Assembly: GCF_000090795.2 (NCBI RefSeq)
Contig: NW_003547042.1
Coordinates: 1 to 28,011 of the forward strand
DNA from: Amphimedon queenslandica
Lineage: Eukaryota; Porifera; Demospongiae; Haplosclerida; Niphatidae
Direction of reading: 5' to 3'
DNA length: 28,011 nucleotides
Position 1 is the stretch's first letter; each line of letters opens with the position of its first letter. Made by a program: the position numbers and the translations under genes. The notes beneath the pieces were generated by a model. The model saw only the letters and a program-made list of their open reading frames with translations, searched no databases and had not been told where the DNA came from. Positions 20,775 to 28,011 of this stretch are shown here, in pieces.

Positions 20775-22043
20775 ATGCCTCGTCATTCATATGACTACTA
20801 TGATGGGATGTCTCTACTTATATATGTTGTCTTTCTGGTATTTTTTCTGATACTTTTATTTACAGTATTGATTTCGCCAAGATGCAAAAGGTGCTATAAT
20901 ACTAAAATTTGGGCATATTTAGTATCAAAAGTTTTTTTGAGTTTATTTTTTGTTTCCGTGACTATTACCTTAGCTCAGATATTGTTTGGATTTCGAGCAG
21001 TCAAACAGAAAAGAAGAGATCCTTCCATTATAGTCATCAATGGAAGGTACTACAAACTCAATGGTTTCACTTTAGGAACAATTGCATACTACAACTGCAT
21101 CACAATTTACACAATTATCTATGTTTTTCTGCAGTTTATAATTCGCAAAACACCTTGGTCAGTTGAAGATTGCAATTCTGGTGCTGACTGCTTTTATTTA
21201 AATTATTCTGCAATACTATCATATAGTCGAGAAGACCCGCCTGGCATACCTATTGAAAACTGCACACTTGAAAGTAATTATGATGAAAAGGACGTCATTT
21301 GCTATTCAATTGGTTTTCATCCGGCTGTGGGGATTGCTCTGCTTGGAGGCTTTATCAATATAGTGACTCCTCTTCTGTTTGCTTTTTATGTTGGAATGCA
21401 GGTAAAGCTTTTTGGGAAAATAATCAAGAAAATGCATGATGATGAAATGAAGGGAAAATCTAATCATTACAGACGTTACTCTTATAAATTCCGGTGTAAA
21501 CTTTTGAAAATCATGCTGTTTTACTCGCTATTTCTCAATATAATTTTATGCGCATTCATAACTTTTGTTATACTTGTGTATCTTAATTATGAAACTCCCA
21601 AGGATCACCAGAGCTCTTTTGAAAAGATGTTTTCATCTGAATCATTTGTTGGTCAATCAATTGCATTCTGTATTGTTAACTTTGCTTTCTGTATGTATCC
21701 AGTTATGCTTATTGAGCGATATCCAGCAACCCAGGATAATAATGAACATGAACATGATGATGACAATGATGCTATAAACCAGAACGAAGCTGCTAATTTT
21801 GCAAGAGGAAGTTCATCAAGAAGAGGTGCATCAAGAGGAGGTTCATCAAGAGGAGGTGCATCAAGAGGAGGTTCATCTAGAGGAGGTGCATCAAGAGGAG
21901 GTTCATCAAGAGGAGGTTCATCAAGAGGAGGTTTATCAAGAGGAGGTTCATCAAGAGGAGGTTCATCAAGAGGAGGTTCATCAAGAGGAGGTTCATCAAG
22001 AGGAGGTGCATCAAGGTCCAATTGTTCTTACAGCACTGCTTAA
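20775..22043 (+). CDS. Six-helix membrane protein with RGG-repeat tail (paralogue 1)
   Basis: Intronless, 422 aa, family not recognised. Hydrophobic segments at about 13-33, 47-72, 100-123, 184-208, 243-270 and 291-313 suggest six membrane helices. The loop 124-183 has four Cys (133, 139, 163, 176) and two glycosylation sites (NYS 143, NCT 162), so it is probably outside. The basic loops 73-99 (VKQKRRDPS) and 209-242 then lie inside, and so does the tail. After an acidic stretch (about 318-335) the tail carries about 14 five-residue units of RGGSS/RGGAS type encoded by a 15-bp minisatellite. Arg-Gly-Gly tails in other proteins can bind RNA or be arginine-methylated; whether that applies here is unknown. 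A close paralogue lies 323 bp downstream on the same strand. Being intronless among intron-rich neighbours is notable. Confidence 0.8.
   Translation: MPRHSYDYYDGMSLLIYVVFLVFFLILLFTVLISPRCKRCYNTKIWAYLVSKVFLSLFFVSVTITLAQILFGFRAVKQKRRDPSIIVINGRYYKLNGFTLGTIAYYNCITIYTIIYVFLQFIIRKTPWSVEDCNSGADCFYLNYSAILSYSREDPPGIPIENCTLESNYDEKDVICYSIGFHPAVGIALLGGFINIVTPLLFAFYVGMQVKLFGKIIKKMHDDEMKGKSNHYRRYSYKFRCKLLKIMLFYSLFLNIILCAFITFVILVYLNYETPKDHQSSFEKMFSSESFVGQSIAFCIVNFAFCMYPVMLIERYPATQDNNEHEHDDDNDAINQNEAANFARGSSSRRGASRGGSSRGGASRGGSSRGGASRGGSSRGGSSRGGLSRGGSSRGGSSRGGSSRGGSSRGGASRSNCSYSTA
21806..22014 (+). repeat. Coding 15-bp minisatellite (RGGSS units)
   Basis: About 14 units of AGAGGAGGTTCATCA with G/T swaps giving Ser or Ala (once Leu). 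The array stays open in other frames (QEEVH-type on plus, DEPPL-type on minus), which creates false open frames. Paralogue 2 has only a degenerate trace of the array. Confidence 0.9.
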
Positions 22044-22366
22044 TTCTGATGCTCAATGAGTTAATGCCCAGTGTTATGCTCTATATAGAAACATTAACTT
22101 TATTTATATAGAAACATTAACTTTATTTATATAGAAACATTAACTTTATTTATATGAGCATTTTACTTATAAGGAACATTAAAAAGTTATAAAGTGTTAT
22201 TAACTTTTAATAATTAAATTCTAACTACGCCCACTAACAGCTCAACTGAACTCCTCCGGTTCCCACTGACAACTAATCGCTGCAACTAATAGACTGACAG
22301 CAGAGACTCCCTCGAGTGCTCCTACATAGGCTGCAAGGCACACTAAAAGGTCAATATTATACTAAA
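22044..22366. other. Gap between the two six-helix paralogues
   Basis: Contains three perfect 23-bp tandem copies (22082-22150), then AT-rich sequence and a less AT-rich stretch (about 22230-22345) that probably holds the promoter and 5' untranslated region of paralogue 2. Confidence 0.5.
22082..22150. repeat. Three perfect 23-bp tandem repeats
   Basis: Unit TATATAGAAACATTAACTT plus TATT, repeated exactly three times at 22082, 22105 and 22128, in the 3' flank of paralogue 1. Confidence 0.95.
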
Positions 22367-23464
22367 ATGTCACATCATTTATATAGCTATTATAATAACC
22401 TTACTCCTGTTGCATTTCTTGTCTTTCTTGGAGTTTTGGTGATATCTTTTTTTATTTTGTTTTTATTGATTGCTTATTGTTATACAGCTAAATCTAGTGT
22501 TGGGACATTTTTAGTATCAAAAGTTTTCTTGAGCCCATTTTTTGTTTCAGCGACCATTACAGTTGCTCAGATATTGTTTGGATTTCGGGCAGTCAAACAG
22601 AAAAGAAGAGATCCTTCCATTATAGTCATCAATGGAAGACACTACAAGCTCAATGGTGTCACTTTGGGATCAATCGTGTACTACAACTTTATCACAATTT
22701 ATATCATTACCTATGTTTCTTTGCAGTTTATGATCCGCAACACACCTTGGTCAGCTGAAGATTGTAATTCTGGTGCTGACTGCTTTTATTTAAATTATTC
22801 TGCAATACCATCATATAGTCGAGAAAGCCCTCCTGGCATACCTATAGAAAACTGCACTCTTGAAAATGATTATGATGAAAAGGACGTCACTTGCTATATA
22901 ATCGGTTTTCATCCGGCTGTGGGGATTGCACTGCTTGGAGGTTTTATCAATATAGTGACTCCTCTTTTGTTCGCTTTTTATGTTAGTATACAAGTAAAGA
23001 TTTTCTGGAAAGTATACAAGAAATTTCGTGATGATAAAATTAAGGGAAAATTTAAATACTGGTGTAGATTTAGAATACTAAGAATAGTACTGTGCTATGT
23101 GCTATTTGTTTTTATAATTTCATCTTTACCAATGGCCTTTGTTGCTCTTGTGTATTTTAATTACGAGACTCCAAGAGATCGCCAGAACTCTTTTGAGAAA
23201 CTTTTTTCATCTGAATCATTTCTAGGTCAATCAATTGCATTTTGTTTTGCAAGTTCCGCCTTTCTTGTCTTTCCAGTGATGCATATTGAAAAGTATAGCA
23301 TTGATACAACTGAGAATAATAATATCAACGAAGATGACGATGATTATTATTATGGTGAAAATGAAAACAGGAATGAAACTGTTAATTTTGCAAGAGATGC
23401 ACCAAGAAGAGGTTCATCAGGACAAGGTGCATTAAGGCCCAGTCGTTCTTATGGCACTTCTTAA
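22367..23464 (+). CDS. Six-helix membrane protein (paralogue 2)
   Basis: Intronless, 365 aa from the Met at 22367 (MSHHLYSYYNN). An in-frame Met 17 codons upstream (22316) is less likely, because 22367 aligns with the start of paralogue 1. Layout matches paralogue 1: six hydrophobic segments, the same basic loop (FRAVKQKRRDPS), the same cysteine/glycan loop (EDCNSGADCFYLNYSAI, ENCTLE) and FHPAVGIALLGGFINIVTPL. The N-terminal 45 residues and the first helix differ strongly, while the next 160 residues are nearly identical. The acidic segment is kept, but the Arg/Gly tail is only a short remnant (RRGSSGQGALRPSRS). AATAAA signals at 23578 and 23603 lie just before the UBE3C start. Function unknown; tandem duplication is clear. 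Confidence 0.8.
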   Translation: MSHHLYSYYNNLTPVAFLVFLGVLVISFFILFLLIAYCYTAKSSVGTFLVSKVFLSPFFVSATITVAQILFGFRAVKQKRRDPSIIVINGRHYKLNGVTLGSIVYYNFITIYIITYVSLQFMIRNTPWSAEDCNSGADCFYLNYSAIPSYSRESPPGIPIENCTLENDYDEKDVTCYIIGFHPAVGIALLGGFINIVTPLLFAFYVSIQVKIFWKVYKKFRDDKIKGKFKYWCRFRILRIVLCYVLFVFIISSLPMAFVALVYFNYETPRDRQNSFEKLFSSESFLGQSIAFCFASSAFLVFPVMHIEKYSIDTTENNNINEDDDDYYYGENENRNETVNFARDAPRRGSSGQGALRPSRSYGTS

Positions 23465-23636
23465 TTATGACTATGATCTGCTATGACCTAACTAAAGTGT
23501 GGTTTATAACTAAAAGTTATATTATTTTAATATTAAGTTAATTTAGTTAAAAGTTATAACTTTTATATTAAAAAAATAATAAACATTAAATTTTATATTA
23601 TTAATAAAGTTATATTAAAACTCCTCCCACATAAAG

Positions 23637-24125
23637 ATGTCCTCCATTCCTCTGTTCGATGGAGATCATAAACCAAAGAGGAACGTCTCTCTTGGCGGCG
23701 CCAGTAGACAGGTAAGAGTTCCCCTACTCACGTGATAGTCACGTGATCAATCTTTTAGAGTGAAACTGCCAGTAATCTCCTGCTAAAGGTCCACCAGCAG
23801 AGAGAAGCAAGAGAAGTAGGAAAATATAAAATAAAATAAATTAAAAAAATATTTTAGTTAGTACGTAAGAGAAATCAAGCAGCTGTGAAACTGCAGTCTT
23901 TTGTTAGAGGGGCAATAATTAGAAAAAGAATTGTAAGTATTATAATGTACATACATGAAAATAAATAATTTCTATTTAATTCTCACCAGTATCGTCAGTT
24001 AAGATCTGCATTCGACCAGTCAATCAATAAATGTTCTGACCACACCCTTTTAATTGAATTAATGAGCTCTCATCTATTGGTGTTTTATAATGAGAGAAAG
24101 GACCACAGCAGACTAGTAATTAAAA

Positions 24126-24190
<65 letters not shown>

Positions 24191-25190
24191 AGGTTCTCGT
24201 ATGTCAGAAATGGATCCAATTAAAGGTTCCAATCTTAAACGAGTTATCCTCAATAGCTAGTCCAGTTCATCACATCTTATATCGTCTGTTGGTTCTTTGT
24301 TTAACGTCCTTGAGGGGGAACCCCCACCAACCCTTGGCCCCACCCCTTAGACTATTAGAAGTGTTTACATTCAATCAACCACACACTCCCCCTCTATTGG
24401 GAAAATTAATAAAACAAAGTAATAATATTATTGTATTTATTGTAATTAAATATATTTTTAGAGTATTTGTACACTTTTCGTTTCTTGCTTGAAACAAGAG
24501 CCCCGCCCCCTGAGGCTGAGGGGTGTGGCCTTGTTCCTCTCTCGTCCGAAATATTGAAATTCATAGAAAGAAGTATCAATGAAAAGTAGGAAAACAATTA
24601 ATAATAATAATAAATGAATTTTATATAATTTACAGTTTTATATCTTATATACTCCATGAATTATTATCGTCGTCATTATCTCCACATTTATTTTATCTCA
24701 TTCTTCCGCTCCTGGCGAGACCACACCCATTTTTACCGTTGCTAATGGCAACAGCGCTAAAGGAAGTTAGAGAGGGTCGGCTGATTGCTTCTCCTACTCT
24801 TTGCTATTGTCTAATGGAACTGAACAAATGGAACTGTGAGTGAAGATATACATAACTACAATGTACGTGTACATTTACATGTACTATTAACATACAACAG
24901 ATATTGTATGTTGTATTGTATTGCTCGTCTGTTGTCACTATTAATTACCGTACACGCCTTAATTTTTGTGGTGTATTAAATTTCATTATTTTCGTGCTCA
25001 CCTTAAATCCAGGAAATTTAAACCACCTCTAATGCCATTCTATTATATGTAGACTATGGCCAGAACAAGAAAATTAGCTAACACGAATATTAACTTTTGA
25101 GCACATTTCATTGAAAACATGAAATTTCAAACACTTGAAAATTTGAACGTATAGGGTATACTATTATACATGTATTATATGTACATGTAC

Positions 25191-25225
<35 letters not shown>

Positions 25226-28011
25226 GGTAGTGCTGGAGTACTGATGGATACTCTTAGTTTGTTGTCAAAGATGTTTGAAGTTTATCAGTTTAACAATATT
25301 AATAAAGAAAGGATTATAATGGAGGATGAAGAAATGGAAGAAATAGTAGAGCAGGATATGGTAAGAAATAAATATTGTCATTATTTATATTTATTTATTT
25401 GTTTGTTTATTTATTTTATTTATTTATTTATTTATTATTTAGGACACTGATCCATTATCTGGCAGTGACCAATCAATAGTTAATTCAATATTAACTGAGC
25501 TTAATAAAGGATCATTCATTAACCCTTTACTACCAATCAAAAAGTAATCAATATTCATAGATATTGACCACACCCACCCATTAATAACTAGCCACACCCC
25601 TTTAGGGACATCTCTCCAGATATATTAAAAGGATTATGTTCAATCAGTTATCACGTGATAACGAATACACCAGCTGCTAAGTTACGATACTACTCTCACC
25701 TTCTCTCCTCCCTCTCTCTCTCCTCTCACTTTCTACGCCAAATATGGCAGTACGTGACCTCTTTATCCCTTGAGAGGTCATTCGGTCCACCAATCAAATG
25801 TCTCGATTATCTCTCACATGGTATGAGGCTACCGGCAGCAGTGGGCGTGGTCATACTAGAACAGATGACGGTATTCTCGTGTCTATTCTCAATATCTCTC
25901 TCGTCTCTTCATGATACTGAAGTGGATTCTAAAGGTCCTTTTAATTTGAAGGAGTTAGCCAGTGTCTCCTTAATTCTAAAAGATTTATTCATAGTACTCC
26001 ATCTTGAGAATCATCTTGATAAAACCGGGCTAGCTTCGGACTCCAGACCACGCCCATTTGAATGGACTTTCCTTGCCAATGTGAGAGAATGGATATTAAA
26101 ATAATATTCAAATTATATTTCTTTATTTTCTGTTAGTTATTGTGTAGTTTATTGAAGGAGTTACACAGTCGTGATGTAAGGCTGGGTTTTCTAACGCCCG
26201 ATAGGTGGGCATCCGTTTCCCTTCCCAGTAAAGTACCTCCAGAATTATTTCTCTTTAACGAAGAGGGTTAGTTTAATTAGAAATGAAGTCAAAAATTAGC
26301 TATTGTGTGATGTAAAATTTTATAAAATTTTGATGTGGTTATGTGTTAAATTTTTTATTGTTTGTAGATGAGGAGAGTTCAAAAATAAAGATGATCACAT
26401 CTCCTACTACACTGAAATACGCTGAGTTGCTTAAGAGAGCTCCTTTTGTCTTTCCTTTTGTAGAGAGGTTTATAGTAAGGATTTAAAAATAGAAAATTTA
26501 AAAAATGATAATAAAATAAAATGTAAAAAATACAAATAAAAATGTAGAAAGTGTACCACTTTTTATTGAATCAAAATCTTGCCAAAGATGGTCAATATTG
26601 ATTAACATTTTTGCTGCAATAATTGTAAAAATTATAAATATTTAATTATCAAATTTATCCAAAATACATGTAGTACATTTATCATTATTATAAAGTACAG
26701 TTACTGCTCTCTCTCTTTCTCTTTCTCTCTCTCTTAGTTCCTTCACAAGCTACTCAAGAGTAACCGTCAATCGGCTCAAGGCTTCCTACAGGAGTTTCTC
26801 ATGGGCCCTTCAATAAGTATAGCCGCCAGAAGGACTCATCTTTATGAAGACGCCTTCTCTAAACTCAGCGGAAGAGGTGGAGTCTTTATAAACGTATTTC
26901 TATTATTCTATTTTTGTATTTTTAGATCTTCGGTATAGGATACTTGTTACTCTAATTAATGCCCAGGGTCTGGATGAAGCTGGTATAGACGGAGGTGGCT
27001 TGTTTCGTGAGTTTTTATCAGAGACCATAAAGACTGGGTATAATCCTAACAGAGGGTTCTTTGTATCGTCAGACAGTGCCACACTCTATCCTAACCCACT
27101 GGCTCATCTCATCAGTGATGAGTACCCATTGCACTATCAGTTCTTAGGGGGTTTACTGGGGAAGGTTAGGATATTATTAGGATATTTATTATTGCCTCTT
27201 CCAATTTTTATTACATTTTTTGATACATATTGATCTCCTTATGCTGTGTAATCAAGTTTGAGCTGATTCCGACTTAAATTTTTCAAGTTACGGCCATTTT
27301 AAGAAAATGCCAAAATTCTGAAAAATACCCAAGGCTATAGCCCATGGTTTTTTCCAAAAAATGGCTCCGAAATCACCCCAAATTTTTATTACATTTTCTA
27401 ATACATATTGATGTCCTTATGCTGTGTAGCAAGTTTGAGCTGATTCCGACTTAAATTTTTCAAGTTACGGCCATTTTAAAATCCACCGGCCAGCACAATA
27501 TGTACATGTACATGGTCTTCAGCTGCTTTTAATTGTAAATTATTTTATTATTTTTAATTGATAGGCACTTTTTGAGAATATGTTAATTGAACTTCCTTTA
27601 GCTTCCTTCTTCCTCCGAAAGTTGACCACACCCGGTAGAGGGTGGGTGGAGACCCACTACCTCTCATCTCTTGATCCGGAGTTGTATCGTCAACTATTAT
27701 CACTCAAGGATCACCAGGAAAGTGATTTTGATCAACTTGGACTTGATTTCACGACTCTATCAAATGAATTCGGTCAAATCAAGGTCTATAAAGATATTTA
27801 TAATTAATTAATAATAATTATATTATTTATTACAGCTGGTAGAATTAAAACCAGGTGGTAGTGATATTCCAGTCACATACAACAACAGAATAGAATATAT
27901 ACACTTACTATCTCATTATCATCTCAACCAAAGGATGGAGAGACAGTTTCAATCATTCAGGAAAGGACTGAATGAAGTGGTACCAGTGCTGTGGCTTACT
28001 CTATTTAATGA
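23637..28011 (+). CDS. UBE3C: HECT ubiquitin ligase UBE3C (3' end beyond the window)
   Basis: E3 ligase that extends ubiquitin chains on proteasome substrates. Sixteen exons are seen: 23637-23711, 23789-23815, 23858-23932, 23990-24115, 24193-24418, 24462-24585, 24636-24835, 25224-25360, 25443-25543, 25606-26080, 26137-26266, 26368-26474, 26738-26876, 26926-27164, 27565-27783, 27836 onward; about 859 codons, all in phase. The N-terminus (VSLGGASRQ) and an IQ motif (AAVKLQSFVRGAIIRKR) match UBE3C. The HECT N-lobe has AQGLDEAGIDGGGLFREFL, YNPNRGFF and YPNPLAHL; then HYQFLGGLLGKALFENMLIELPLASFFL and GGSDIPVT. The catalytic Cys lies beyond the edge. The start is only about 30 bp after an AATAAA of the upstream gene. 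Exon 15 has a weak GTCTAT donor. Confidence 0.92.
24129..24188. repeat. (ATT)n microsatellite in UBE3C intron 4
   Basis: About twenty ATT units make up almost the whole intron up to the TTAATAG acceptor at 24192. Confidence 0.9.
24946..25158. mobile_element. MITE-like element in UBE3C intron 7
   Basis: The left end (CCGTACACGCCTTAATTTTT...) and the reverse complement of the right end (CCCTATACGTTCAAATTTTC...) align over about 45 bp, with TA at both outer edges. It has no coding capacity. A similar ACCGTATAG start occurs at about 2334 and at about 349. Confidence 0.55.
27203..27490 (+). repeat. Dispersed tandem repeat (about 178-bp unit) in UBE3C intron 14
   Basis: Copies of the AATTTTTATTACATTTT module begin at 27203 and 27381. 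The array is nearly identical to that in OSBPL9 intron 11, including CCCAAGGCTATAGCCCATGG. It makes this intron (27165-27564) about 400 nt, far longer than most introns of the gene. Confidence 0.85.

Noticed and set aside
21653..22021. Minus-strand frame with repeated DEPPL units
   Set aside because: It is the antisense of the RGGSS minisatellite and the membrane-protein gene; all-frame openness follows from the 15-bp period.
1..28011. tRNA, rRNA, CRISPR or bacterial operon features
   Set aside because: No cloverleaf B-box pattern, rRNA core or spaced direct repeats were noticed; the window is intron-rich animal DNA.

Overview
The window is animal nuclear DNA, most likely from a demosponge close to Amphimedon. 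This is inferred: gene density is very high, introns are mostly about 35-80 nt, AT-rich microsatellites are frequent, and the gene set is metazoan (receptor tyrosine kinase, POMGNT1, FN3/Ig-type exons). All exon structures were read by hand from splice sites, reading frame and family similarity. No alignment was run.

Left part (1-2900, mostly minus strand): two tandem copies of one gene start. One runs off the left edge. The other (1437-2185) is an Ig-like plus FN3 gene fragment whose frame is broken. A MITE-like element (365-708) lies between them.

Middle (3060-20138): a tightly packed block of conserved genes. NDUFB7 (plus, complex I) carries an unrelated secreted-protein gene on the opposite strand inside its second intron. 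ATG4 (minus, autophagy protease) is head to head with a receptor tyrosine kinase (plus), 116 bp apart. OSBPL9/ORP9 (minus, lipid transfer at ER contacts) is head to head with DEPDC1 (plus), 128 bp apart. POMGNT1 (minus, O-mannosyl glycan synthesis in the Golgi) follows, convergent with DEPDC1. The coding frames of ATG4 (11 exons, 431 aa), the kinase (8, 567 aa), OSBPL9 (20, 680 aa), DEPDC1 (7, 495 aa), POMGNT1 (20, 600 aa) and NDUFB7 (3, 82 aa) close exactly when the exons are joined.

Right part (20775-28011, plus strand): two intronless tandem paralogues encoding an unrecognised six-helix membrane protein, the first with an expanded Arg-Gly-Gly tail, then UBE3C (HECT ubiquitin ligase), cut by the right edge before its catalytic cysteine.

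The genes do not form one pathway; the clustering reflects genome compactness. The main unexplained items are the six-helix pair, the nested secreted protein, and a tandem repeat family that recurs in introns of three genes (OSBPL9, POMGNT1, UBE3C). No tRNA, rRNA or CRISPR was seen.
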